Assembly (NCBI RefSeq): GCF_032121415.1
Contig: NZ_CP135079.1
Location: 3,410,001 to 3,474,000, forward strand
Length of the DNA stretch: 64,000 nt
Source of the DNA: Streptomyces parvus
GTDB taxonomy: Bacteria > Actinomycetota > Actinomycetes > Streptomycetales > Streptomycetaceae
Direction: 5' to 3'
The position numbers were made by a program, and so were the translations under genes. Below are positions 1 through 8,136 of this stretch, piece after piece. Each line of letters begins with the position of its first letter. The first letter of the stretch is position 1. The notes beneath the pieces are model-generated. The model made no database searches, had not been told where the DNA came from, and saw only the letters and a list, made by a program, of their open reading frames with translations.

Positions 1-34
1 CCCGGGGCTCAGCCGGCGCTCGGCCAGGACTCAC
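1..34 (-). CDS. 5' end of an unidentified gene, cut by the window edge
   Basis: A GTG at 34-32 overlaps the TGA stop of the DUF881 gene (GTGA overlap), and the 11 codons that follow to the window edge are open. In other Streptomyces a class E sortase gene often follows DUF881, but too little is visible to name this one. The overlap suggests translational coupling. Confidence 0.35.
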   Translation of the reverse strand, partial: MSPGRAPAEPR

Positions 35-798
35 TCCACAGGCTGTGCGTAGTGGAGATCCACTGTGCCCGAGTACCCCGGAAGAGTCACCGCCTCGTCC
101 TCGTCGACTTTCCAGCCCAGCCCGTACGCCTTCACGTAGAGCAGGTAGTTCTGGATCGCGGTGGAGCTGTTCAGCGCCTGCTTGAGTTTTCCGGGGTCGC
201 CGACCGCGGTGACCTTGTACGGCGGGGAGTAGACGCGGCCCTGGAGGATCAGGGTGTTGCCGACGCAGCGGACCGCGCTGGTGGAGATCAGCCGCTGGTC
301 CATCACCTGGATTCCGCGCGCCCCGCCCTGCCACAGCGCGTTCACCACGGCCTGCAGGTCCTGCTGGTGGATGACCAGGTCGTTGGGCTGGGGCTCGGGG
401 TAGCCGGGGTTGGCCGTGGCGTCGGGAGGCGCGTCGTTGAGGGTCACGCTGACGGAGTCGCCGGTGATCTTCGTCGTGCCTGCGGCCTTCTCCAGGGCCT
501 TCAGCCGGGCGTCCTCGGCCCGGGTGGAACCGTCGTCGCGCTGGGCGAGGGCGTCGATCTCCGCGCGCACGGACGCGGTCGAATCGTTCAGCTCGGCGTT
601 CTTCTCGCTCCGCTCCCTGATCAGGTCGGAGAGCTTGAGGAGCGAGGAGTCACTGCGCAGATTGGTGCCCTTGGCCGTGTTGGCGCTGGTGACGAAGATG
701 AGCCCGGCCAGGGCGAAAACCGCAGCGGTGAGCCCCCGGACCGCCCACACGGAGGTGCGCCGGGCCGGGCCTTCGGGGGAGTCGGCAGAATTGCTCAA
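31..798 (-). CDS. DUF881 family membrane-anchored protein
   Basis: A protein of 255 aa. A short basic cytoplasmic tail is followed by one membrane segment (about residues 20-40), then a predicted coiled coil (about 50-110) and an outer domain with the DUF881 pattern ([17 protein letters not shown], then IQNYL near the C-terminus). The family is YlxW-like and widespread in Gram-positives beside division genes; no enzymatic activity is established. The start is a TTG with an AAGGG ribosome site a few bases upstream. It diverges from crgA, as in mycobacteria and other streptomycetes, which supports a division or envelope role. It overlaps the next gene by four bases at its stop codon. Confidence 0.85.
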   Translation of the reverse strand: MSNSADSPEGPARRTSVWAVRGLTAAVFALAGLIFVTSANTAKGTNLRSDSSLLKLSDLIRERSEKNAELNDSTASVRAEIDALAQRDDGSTRAEDARLKALEKAAGTTKITGDSVSVTLNDAPPDATANPGYPEPQPNDLVIHQQDLQAVVNALWQGGARGIQVMDQRLISTSAVRCVGNTLILQGRVYSPPYKVTAVGDPGKLKQALNSSTAIQNYLLYVKAYGLGWKVDEDEAVTLPGYSGTVDLHYAQPVE

Positions 799-949
799 CG
801 TACCCTTATCTCATCAGGCGCCAGGGAAGCACTACGCTAACGGACGCTCGGGGGAGGCAGCATTCCCCCTGGCATCCCCTGGCACCGGCCCCCGGCGCCC
901 GCCACAGATCCCTGCGCGGTCACGCAGCGCATCGACAGGAGAGTCCCTC

Positions 950-1204
950 GTGCCGAAGTCACGTATCCGCAAGAAGGCCGACTTCACGCCGCCCCCGGCG
1001 AAGCAGGCAACGGCCATCAAGCTGACCAACCGCAGCTGGGTCGCTCCGGTGATGCTGGCCCTGTTCCTCATCGGGCTGGCCTGGATCGTGGTGTTCTACG
1101 TGACCGAAGGCGATCTGCCGGTCGACGCCCTGGGCAACTGGAACATCGTGGTCGGCTTCGGCTTCATCGCCGGCGGCTTCGCCGTGTCGACCCAGTGGAA
1201 GTAG
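950..1204 (+). CDS. crgA: Cell division protein CrgA
   Basis: A small protein of 84 aa with a basic N-terminus (PKSRIRKK) and two membrane segments (about residues 31-51 and 63-81), the size and plan of CrgA. In Streptomyces CrgA coordinates growth and septation of aerial hyphae; in mycobacteria it interacts with FtsZ, FtsI and FtsQ. The GTG start is preceded by AGGAGA. It is divergent from DUF881, the usual actinobacterial arrangement. Identification is firm; the role is taken from the family. Confidence 0.95.
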   Translation: MPKSRIRKKADFTPPPAKQATAIKLTNRSWVAPVMLALFLIGLAWIVVFYVTEGDLPVDALGNWNIVVGFGFIAGGFAVSTQWK

Positions 1205-1287
1205 CGGCCCCCTTCCGCTGCCTCGCCCTGGGCCCGTACGCGCGCCCGTAGCTGGTCGACGCCCTCGCGCGCAAGCCTTGCCCTGAG

Positions 1288-1490
1288 TTACCCACAGAGT
1301 TATCCACAGTCGGGGGAAAAGGTCAGACGATCTGTGGATAACCTCCACGCAAGTTGACGCCGGTGTGACTGCAGCCTCCCTCACCGAGGGAGGCTGCACC
1401 CCGTTGTACGGGCGGAAAAGCGCAGCTCAGCGACGAGGGGCACACCTGTTCCTCTTGCCATGCACAAGAATCCGCGCACACTGTGGACAA
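1288..1490. promoter_or_regulatory. Cluster of four DnaA boxes in the crgA-rhomboid gap
   Basis: The 333-bp gap between convergent crgA and rhomboid genes holds TTACCCACA (1288-1296), TTATCCACA (1300-1308), TTATCCACA on the minus strand (1333-1341) and an exact TTGTCCACA on the minus strand (1482-1490). In S. coelicolor, DnaA-box clusters outside oriC (H69, H24, D78) have been reported, with D78 binding DnaA more tightly than oriC and lowering initiation frequency. Whether this cluster is the equivalent of one of them is inference. Confidence 0.7.
1371..1397. terminator. Perfect 12-bp hairpin between crgA and rhomboid
   Basis: GCAGCCTCCCTC at 1371-1382 pairs exactly with GAGGGAGGCTGC at 1386-1397 around a 3-base loop. 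It lies between convergent genes and inside the DnaA-box cluster. There is no T run, as is common for Streptomyces terminators. It may serve both genes. Confidence 0.55.
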
Positions 1491-1537
1491 CTTCGGTCAG
1501 CCTGGGGGCGGAGTTCCCTTCTCGCCGAGCATTCCGC

Positions 1538-2440
1538 TCAGGTGAGCGCCAGCGTCCGGGCTACGACGATTCCGAGGGACGCCAGCAGGACGAGCGCACA
1601 GGTGCCGGTCTGCACCGCCGTACGCCGCTCGCGCGGAGCGTGGACCATGCCGACGGCGATGGCGACGCCCGCGATCAGACCGCCGACGTGCGCCTCCCAG
1701 GCGATACCGCCCCAGGTGAAGGTGAAGACCAGGTTCAGCGCCAGCAGCACCAGCACCGGGCGCATGTCGTAGTTCATGCGGCGCATCAGGACGGCGGTCG
1801 CGCCGAAGAGGCCGTAGACCGCGCCGGAGGCACCCAGCGAGGGCTGGTTCTGCGCGGCGATCAGATAGGTCAGCGCGCTGCCGGCGAACCCGGACAGCAG
1901 GTAGAGGGTGAGGTAGCGGGACCGGCCGAGCGCCGCCTCCAGCTGTCCGCCGAGCCACCACAGCCCCAGCATGTTGAACCCGAGGTGCACCACTTCCTGG
2001 TGCAGGAACATCGAGGTCACCAGGCGGTACCACTGGCCCTCGGCGACGCCTTCGATGGATCCCGGCGGCGGGCTCGGGTCCCACGCCCGGCCGAGCAGCG
2101 TCAGATCGCCCACCAGCCCGGGGCGGACGGCGACCAGGAGGAAGACGGCCAGATTGATGCCGAGCAGGATCTTGGTGACCAGGCGCGGATCGGCGGCCAC
2201 CGAGCCGCCCGCCAGCGTGCGCGGCCGGTCGGCCGCCGGGTGGTGCCCGGCGCCCGAACCCTGCCGTACACAGTCGGGGCACTGGAAGCCGACCGAGGCG
2301 CTGACCATGCACTCGGGGCAGACCGGCCGCTCACAGCGCGTACAGCTGATGCCGGTCTCGCGGTCGGGATGGCGGTAGCAGGTCGGCGTCGGCACACCGC
2401 TTTCCGTGGCGGCACGGTCTCCCGGCGGCTGCTGGTCCAT
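1538..2440 (-). CDS. Rhomboid family intramembrane serine protease
   Basis: A protein of 300 aa. The N-terminal 75 residues carry a zinc-binding cluster of the B-box/rubredoxin type (CxxH, CTRCERPVCPEC, CPDC), followed by six to seven membrane segments. Rhomboid signatures are present: WYRLVTSMFLH, HLGFNMLGLWWLGG, the catalytic serine in GASGAVYG (about residue 201) and the catalytic histidine in WEAHVGG (about 249). The active site therefore looks complete, and the protein should cleave membrane-protein substrates within the bilayer; the substrates are unknown. The chosen ATG (MDQQPPGD) removes a basic N-terminal extension. The N-terminal zinc finger is typical of actinobacterial members. 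Confidence 0.93.
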   Translation of the reverse strand: MDQQPPGDRAATESGVPTPTCYRHPDRETGISCTRCERPVCPECMVSASVGFQCPDCVRQGSGAGHHPAADRPRTLAGGSVAADPRLVTKILLGINLAVFLLVAVRPGLVGDLTLLGRAWDPSPPPGSIEGVAEGQWYRLVTSMFLHQEVVHLGFNMLGLWWLGGQLEAALGRSRYLTLYLLSGFAGSALTYLIAAQNQPSLGASGAVYGLFGATAVLMRRMNYDMRPVLVLLALNLVFTFTWGGIAWEAHVGGLIAGVAIAVGMVHAPRERRTAVQTGTCALVLLASLGIVVARTLALT

Positions 2441-2615
2441 CGGTCCTGGCCTGCCTCTCGGTCCTCGTCCCTCGTCGCTCGGGCGGCGGCACGGACAGGG
2501 CCACCCCGCTCGTCCGCTATGTATCACTACGGACGGGCAGGGCGGTTGGTTCCCGCAAGGACCGCCGCGGGGATTCCCGCAAGGGCTCCCTGCAACGCCG
2601 GGTGCGGGCGGGCCG

Positions 2616-3143
<528 letters not shown>

Positions 3144-3423
3144 GATCTGCCTTCCTCTTCCCTCGCGTGCCGTCAAAACCTTCGCTGACGTCCGGCGATC
3201 CTCCCACGGACCGGGAAAAGTACGGCCGGATGCCGGGCGAACCGGCGCGTTCACCACCGAACCATGGCATTGTCGTCGGCACACTTCACATGAACCGTTT
3301 TGACCGCAAATGACGATCATGACCCGGATGCCCGTCCCGCATGCCGGGCATGGACCCAACAGGCATGATTTTGGACTGGGCGGACAGGCGGAGTACCTAC
3401 CCGCCACCAAGGAGGAGGATCTC

Positions 3424-4143
3424 GTGACCCGCATCGACAGCGTGCGCGCCGCAACCGACTCGGCGAAGGACAGCGCGCAGCACGCCGCGGAAGTGGTGGC
3501 GCCCTACGCCGACACGGCCAAGGAGCAGGCGGCCCACTACGCGCACGAGGCGCGCGTACGGCTCGCACCGAAGGTGACGAAGGCGGCCCGGCAGGCCCGT
3601 GTCCAGTACGCGTCCCATCTCGCACCGCGCATCGAACAGGCCCGTACACACGTGCCGCCCCGGGTCGACGAGGCCGCGCACCGCGCCGCGGTCTCGACCC
3701 GCAAGGCCGCACGGAGCGCCGCGGACTACACCGCACCGCGCGTCGAGCACGCCCGTGCGGTGGCCCTGCCCGTCGCCGAGCAGGCGTCCGCCCGCAGCGC
3801 GGCCGCCCTGGCGGCGCTGCGTACCCAGGTGACGGCCAAGGAAATCCAGAAGCTGGCCCGGAAGCACCAGCGGCGGGCCAAGGCCGGCCGGGCCGCGAAG
3901 GGTTTCCTGGTGCTGGGCGTCCTGGCGGGCGGCGCCTATGCCGCCTGGCGCTGGTGGGACAAGCAGGCCAACCCGGACTGGCTGGTCGAGCCGCCCGTCG
4001 CCACCGAGGTGGGCGACGAGCGCTCGACGCTCAGCTCGGTCGACGGCAGCCCGCGGGCCGACCTCGACCCGGAGGTCGAGGCCAAGCAGGCCGAGGCCGA
4101 GTCGGGCGAGGGGGACACCCCGGGCCTCGACGACCGGCCCTGA
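3424..4143 (+). CDS. DUF5324 family protein, helical with one membrane segment
   Basis: A protein of 239 aa. Residues 1-160 are Ala/Arg/His-rich amphipathic helix made of loosely repeated units with motifs such as RLAPKVTKAARQAR, APRIEQAR and APRVEHARAVALP. A membrane helix follows (about 163-180, FLVLGVLAGGAYAAWRWW), then an acidic tail. The plan matches the Streptomyces family DUF5324, of unknown function. The start is GTG at 3424, behind AAGGAGGAGG. It is divergent from the cyclophilin gene and ends at a strong hairpin. Confidence 0.85.
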   Translation: MTRIDSVRAATDSAKDSAQHAAEVVAPYADTAKEQAAHYAHEARVRLAPKVTKAARQARVQYASHLAPRIEQARTHVPPRVDEAAHRAAVSTRKAARSAADYTAPRVEHARAVALPVAEQASARSAAALAALRTQVTAKEIQKLARKHQRRAKAGRAAKGFLVLGVLAGGAYAAWRWWDKQANPDWLVEPPVATEVGDERSTLSSVDGSPRADLDPEVEAKQAEAESGEGDTPGLDDRP

Positions 4144-4178
4144 CCCGGTCGGCTGACAGGTCGGCGGTACGGCAGAAC

Positions 4179-4222
4179 GAGCGCGGCCCGGACACCGCTC
4201 ACACGGTGTCCGGGCCGCGCTC
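4179..4222. terminator. Bidirectional terminator between DUF5324 and terD genes
   Basis: A perfect 19-bp stem (4179-4197 with 4204-4222) with a 6-base loop lies between two convergent genes. The stem is GC-rich without a T run, the usual Streptomyces form. Confidence 0.85.
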
Positions 4223-4254
4223 GCGTGTGCCCACCGACGCGCGGAAGGGGACGG

Positions 4255-4839
4255 CTACCGGCTGACGGCGAACCGCATCAGGGCATGCTCGTCGCCCTGC
4301 TTGATCTTCCCGGTCTCGTTGATGACCTGGAGCTTCCAGCCCGCACCTTCGCGGATCGCCTTGGCGACGGCGACGCCGTTGTCCTGGGTGAGCATGCTCG
4401 GCCAGATGTCGGCGACCTGCTGCGAGCTGCCGCCCGTCGCGTCGTACACCTTGAAGCTGATGTTGCGCGCGTTGCTGAACGAGCTGCGCTTCTTGTAGGC
4501 CGCCGCGATGAAGACGATCGACGTGATGTTCGAAGGGATCCTGGCGAACTCGACGGTCACCGTCTCGTCGTCGCCGTCACCGTGCCCGGTCTGGTTGTCC
4601 CCGCTGTGCACCAGCGAGCCGTTGCCCAGCGGGTCCAGGGAGTCCAGACCGGCCAGCCGCACCGGGTCGCCGCCCTGCAGCGCGATGGCGATCAGGTCGA
4701 GGTCCGTACCGGCCTTCTGCCGGATCTTCCCCATCAGACCGCCGCTGCTCCCGACCGTCGGGTCCCAGGACGCTCCGATGGTCAGGTGGGTCACTCCGCC
4801 CAGGTCCGCCGGGCCGTCTTCCTTCGTCAACGTGATCAT
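4255..4839 (-). CDS. TerD family protein (tellurium-resistance/stress type)
   Basis: A protein of 194 aa spanning one TerD domain. Visible signatures are the start MITLTKEDG, the acidic calcium-binding region near DLDLIAIAL, the GDNQTGHGDGDDE motif, and VEFARIPSNITSIVFIAA. TerD proteins bind calcium and are linked to tellurite and general envelope stress responses and, in Streptomyces, to development. This is a lone terD copy without the other ter genes, so the specific role is unclear. The start ATG follows AAGGACTCAGGC. A hairpin homologous to the one after tRNA-Ala lies just upstream. Confidence 0.9.
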   Translation of the reverse strand: MITLTKEDGPADLGGVTHLTIGASWDPTVGSSGGLMGKIRQKAGTDLDLIAIALQGGDPVRLAGLDSLDPLGNGSLVHSGDNQTGHGDGDDETVTVEFARIPSNITSIVFIAAAYKKRSSFSNARNISFKVYDATGGSSQQVADIWPSMLTQDNGVAVAKAIREGAGWKLQVINETGKIKQGDEHALMRFAVSR

Positions 4840-4909
4840 GCCTGAGTCCTTTGTGGCTCGACTGTTTATGCATGAAGTGTGCCTGGTGCAGCGGCGGCGG
4901 AACGCAAAG

Positions 4910-4948
4910 GAACCCCTCCAACCACATTTCCGCAGGTTGGAGGGGTTC
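4910..4948 (-). terminator. Hairpin downstream of the DUF6058 gene
   Basis: AACCCCTCCAACC (4911-4923) pairs exactly with GGTTGGAGGGGTT (4935-4947). It sits just after the DUF6058 gene and ahead of terD on the minus strand. Its sequence closely resembles the hairpin at 5749-5788, which follows tRNA-Ala. Confidence 0.75.
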
Positions 4949-5020
4949 AATCAGGGGACCCGGAAGACCGCGGGCATGAACGGCCGCACCCGATGCACAG
5001 GCATCGGCCGTGCCCCCGGG

Positions 5021-5620
5021 TCACGGGCGCGGGAAGCGGGCGCGCATGGCGTCGATGCAGGTGTCCCGGGACGTGGGCCCGCCGAAGCGGAGACGGTCGT
5101 AGGCGGTGAACGCCGGTTCCAGCGCATCGAGTTCATCGATCAGGGCGTGCAGCCGCTCCGCCCACTGCGCCGAACCGGCATGCGGCTCGTTCGCTGCGGC
5201 ACGTATCGCGGCCGTCAGGTGATCCTTTCGCTGAATGGCGGCCGGGTTCACGGAGTGCAGGCACACGTACTGCCCGCTGAGATACGCACGCCACTCCGCC
5301 TCCCCGGTGATCGGGTCGGCCCAGTGAGAGGTGAACCACGCTTCGATCCGGTCCACGCCGCCCGCTTCGTCGGCGAGGGCGAACAGGTCGGCCGGCACCA
5401 TCTCAGCACCGTCGGAGCGCAGGTATCCCGGAAGCGGCAGACGCTGTCCCAGCATCAGCCGGCGGACCGCATCGCCGTCGCGGCCCTGGACCGCGCACAG
5501 TTCCTCCAGGGCAACGAACTGCGCGCTGACATACGCATCATCGGCCTGGGTCATCGGATGGTCACCGTTGACCTCGCGGAACCGCTCGGCGAGCTGCTGC
5601 TTCAGGGTTGTCTCCGACAT
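5021..5620 (-). CDS. DUF6058 family protein
   Basis: A protein of 199 aa, soluble, without signal peptide or membrane segment. The stretch NGDHPMTQADDAYV, then LCAVQGRD and LPLPGYLRSDGAEMVP, fits the family called DUF6058, which is found in streptomycetes and sometimes in biosynthetic clusters; its function is unknown. The chosen ATG at 5620 has GGAGGA about ten bases upstream; a GTG at 5641 is an alternative. The gene stands alone between tRNA-Ala and terD, flanked by two homologous hairpins, which suggests it arrived as a unit. The family name is from memory and is less certain than the reading frame. Confidence 0.7.
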   Translation of the reverse strand: MSETTLKQQLAERFREVNGDHPMTQADDAYVSAQFVALEELCAVQGRDGDAVRRLMLGQRLPLPGYLRSDGAEMVPADLFALADEAGGVDRIEAWFTSHWADPITGEAEWRAYLSGQYVCLHSVNPAAIQRKDHLTAAIRAAANEPHAGSAQWAERLHALIDELDALEPAFTAYDRLRFGGPTSRDTCIDAMRARFPRP

Positions 5621-5748
5621 GGGGCGGTCCTCCGGCGTCACAGCGCGGGGATCTCCCGCACCGGCTTCCGCACGCTAGCGGCCGGATGGTTCGGCGCTCA
5701 CCGAACGATCGAACTCTCTCCGCGGGGCCGGGGTCGCGAAAACGAAAG

Positions 5749-5788
5749 AACCCCCTCCGGTCTGCGTTTACGCAGGTCAGAGGGGGTT
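5749..5788 (-). terminator. Terminator of tRNA-Ala
   Basis: The outer stem AACCCCCTC/GAGGGGGTT and inner stem CTGCGT/ACGCAG form a two-part hairpin nine bases beyond the tRNA 3' end. On the minus strand it is followed by a short T-rich tract, so intrinsic termination is likely. Confidence 0.8.
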
Positions 5789-5796
5789 TCTACCAG

Positions 5797-5869
5797 TGGA
5801 GCCTAGGAGATTCGAACTCCTGACATCTGCCTTGCAAAGGCAGCGCTCTACCAACTGAGCTAAGGCCCC
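5797..5869 (-). tRNA. tRNA-Ala (anticodon TGC)
   Basis: A 73-nt cloverleaf on the minus strand: acceptor GGGGCCT/AGGCTCC, D arm GCTC...GAGC, anticodon stem CTGCC/GGCAG with loop TTTGCAA, and T arm AGGAG-TTCGAAT-CTCCT. The discriminator is A and CCA is not encoded. In mycobacteria tRNA-Ala sits directly beside tRNA-Ile near gyrA; here about 5.4 kb of other genes lie between them. Confidence 0.97.
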
Positions 5870-6004
5870 GGGTCACCGTCGGGACCAGACTACCGGGTAC
5901 CCCCCGGGTTCTTCCAAAAGGATAGGGACTCCCCGGGAACGACCACGCTCCGTAAGATGCTCGCAAGGTTCGCAGCAGCGAAGCGGCAGCGATGGGGAGA
6001 CGCC

Positions 6005-6553
6005 ATGGACGCAGCGCAACAAGAGGCGACGGCAAGAGCCAGAGAGCTTCAACGCAGTTGGTACGGAGAGCCGTTGGGGGCGCTCTTCCGTCGGCTGATC
6101 GATGATCTCGGCCTGAACCAGGCCCGGCTGGCCGCCGTTCTCGGACTCTCCGCCCCGATGCTCTCGCAGTTGATGAGCGGCCAACGCGCCAAGATCGGTA
6201 ACCCCGCGGTGGTCCAGCGCGTCCAGGCCCTTCAGGAGCTGGCGAGCCAGGTGGCCGACGGCAGCGTCAGCGCGGGTGAGGCCACCGACCGCATGGAGGA
6301 GATCAAGAAGTCGCAGGGAGGCTCGGTCCTCACCGCGACCGGCCAGACCACCTCCACCGGCGGCGCTCCCACCGTTCGCCGTGTGGTGCGCGAGATCCAG
6401 TCCCTGCTGCGGTCGGTCGCGGCGGCCGGCGACATCATCGATGCCGCGGACGCCCTCGCCCCGACCCACCCGGAGCTGGCAGAGTTCCTCAAGGTGTACG
6501 GCGCGGGACGCACCTCGGACGCGGTCGCGCACTACGAGGGGCACCAGGGCTAG
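6005..6553 (+). CDS. Helix-turn-helix DNA-binding protein
   Basis: A protein of 182 aa. Residues 25-60 carry an XRE/Cro-type helix-turn-helix (LGLNQARLAAVLGLSAPMLSQLMSGQ), and the C-terminal half is helical without a recognisable ligand domain. It is probably a cytoplasmic regulator; its targets are unknown. The ATG at 6005 has GGGGAG upstream; an in-frame ATG at 5957 is less likely. A Ser/Thr kinase gene follows 185 bp downstream in the same direction, and this pair is found near oriC in other streptomycetes, so they may act together, though nothing here proves it. Confidence 0.85.
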   Translation: MDAAQQEATARARELQRSWYGEPLGALFRRLIDDLGLNQARLAAVLGLSAPMLSQLMSGQRAKIGNPAVVQRVQALQELASQVADGSVSAGEATDRMEEIKKSQGGSVLTATGQTTSTGGAPTVRRVVREIQSLLRSVAAAGDIIDAADALAPTHPELAEFLKVYGAGRTSDAVAHYEGHQG

Positions 6554-6738
6554 CAAGCGGCACCGGACCCGGCGGCAGCACGACACCGGCGACGGAACCA
6601 CGAGGAACGACGACGGAGCCAGGGCACGCGCACCGCGCAGCGCCCTGGTGCCGGCAGGACACGGGCCGGGCACCGGGACCGGACACGGGCCGCGGCGGAC
6701 GCCGCGGCACCCTACGAACGGGGAGCGGGCACAGCGCA

Positions 6739-8097
6739 ATGGGTGAGGTCTTCGCCGGTCGGTACGAGCTGATCGATCCGATCGGACGCGGTGGGGTCGG
6801 CGCCGTCTGGCGGGCCTGGGACCACCGCCGCCGCCGGTACGTCGCGGCCAAGGTGCTCCAGCAGAGCGACGCGCACACGCTGCTGCGCTTCGTCCGCGAG
6901 CAGGCGCTGCGCATCGAGCACCCGCACGTGCTGGCCCCGGCCAGCTGGGCCGCCGACGACGACAAGGTCCTGTTCACCATGGACCTGGTGAGCGGCGGCT
7001 CGCTCGCCCATGTCATCGGCGACTACGGCCCGTTGCCCCCGCGCTTCGTCTGCCTCCTGCTGGACCAGCTGCTCTCCGGCCTCTCCACGGTGCACGCCGA
7101 GGGGGTGGTGCACCGTGACATCAAGCCCGCCAACATCCTGATGGAGGCGACCGGTACGGGCCGCCCGCATCTGCGCCTGTCCGACTTCGGCATCTCGATG
7201 CGCAAGGGCGAACCCCGGCTGACCGAGACCAACTACGTGGTCGGCACGCCCGGTTACTTCGCCCCTGAGCAGATGATGGGTGCCGAGCCCGACTTCCCCG
7301 CGGACCTCTTCGCGGTCGGCCTGGTCGCGCTCTACCTCCTCCAGGGCCAGAAGCCGGACGCCCAGGCGCTGGTGGAGCACTTCGCCGCCCACGGCACCCC
7401 GGGCGCCCCCGAGGGCATTCCCGAGCCGCTGTGGCAGGTTCTCGCCGGTCTGCTCCAGCCCGACCCGCACGCCCGGTTCCGTACGGCCACGGGCGCGCGC
7501 AAGGCGCTCACCGCGGCGGTCGAGATGCTGCCCGAAGCCGGCCCGCACGACGAGCCGGTGGAGGTGTTCGACCAGATCGGGCCACTGCCCGAGGGATTCG
7601 GCCCCGACGGGCCCGTCACCGCCTCGCAGGAGGTACCGCAGCAGCCGTCCGAAGAGCGGGCCCCCACCCCGCCCCCCGCCACGATGTCGGAGACGGGCAG
7701 CTTCCACCTCGCGCCGCCCCCCGCGGCCTCACAGCGATCCGCTGCCTCGCCCGGTGCCGCGCCTCCGCAGCAACAGCCCTACCCGCAGACGGGGTTCCGG
7801 CAGCCGCCGCCCGCACCGTACGCCGCGGAGGCGCCGCCCGCGTACACCGTCGGCGCACCGGACCCCTCCCGGGCGCCGACCTCCGGCGTACCGCACGATC
7901 CCTCCGCCACCCGCCCCTACACCGCCCAGCAGCACCAGCAGTTCCCGCCGGTGCCCGCCCCGCCGGTGCAGCACGCCGCGCCCCACCCGCCCGCACGGCG
8001 AACGCGCCCGGGACCGCCCCCGAAGGTGGCCGTCCCGGTGCTGGTGGTGGCGCTGATCTGCTTCGCGGTCGGGATCTGGGCCCTCACCCAGGTCTGA
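6739..8097 (+). CDS. Serine/threonine protein kinase with C-terminal membrane anchor
   Basis: A protein of 452 aa. The kinase domain (about 1-265) has all catalytic landmarks: glycine loop GRGGVGAVW, ATP lysine K38 (VAAKVL), HRDIKPAN, SDFG and the GTPGYFAPEQ activation segment. A long Pro/Ala/Gln-rich linker (about 290-425) leads to one membrane helix at the extreme C-terminus (VPVLVVALICFAVGIWAL), leaving almost nothing outside. It therefore lacks PASTA or other sensor domains and is likely an active cytoplasmic kinase tethered to the membrane. Substrates are unknown; the preceding DNA-binding protein is a possible one. Confidence 0.93.
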   Translation: MGEVFAGRYELIDPIGRGGVGAVWRAWDHRRRRYVAAKVLQQSDAHTLLRFVREQALRIEHPHVLAPASWAADDDKVLFTMDLVSGGSLAHVIGDYGPLPPRFVCLLLDQLLSGLSTVHAEGVVHRDIKPANILMEATGTGRPHLRLSDFGISMRKGEPRLTETNYVVGTPGYFAPEQMMGAEPDFPADLFAVGLVALYLLQGQKPDAQALVEHFAAHGTPGAPEGIPEPLWQVLAGLLQPDPHARFRTATGARKALTAAVEMLPEAGPHDEPVEVFDQIGPLPEGFGPDGPVTASQEVPQQPSEERAPTPPPATMSETGSFHLAPPPAASQRSAASPGAAPPQQQPYPQTGFRQPPPAPYAAEAPPAYTVGAPDPSRAPTSGVPHDPSATRPYTAQQHQQFPPVPAPPVQHAAPHPPARRTRPGPPPKVAVPVLVVALICFAVGIWALTQV

Positions 8098-8136
8098 CGG
8101 GCCCGTACCGCCTACGGAAGCCCCGCCGACTTACGG

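Noticed and set aside
4255..4839. A tellurium-resistance operon
   Set aside because: Only a single terD-like gene is present, without terA, terB, terC or terZ nearby.
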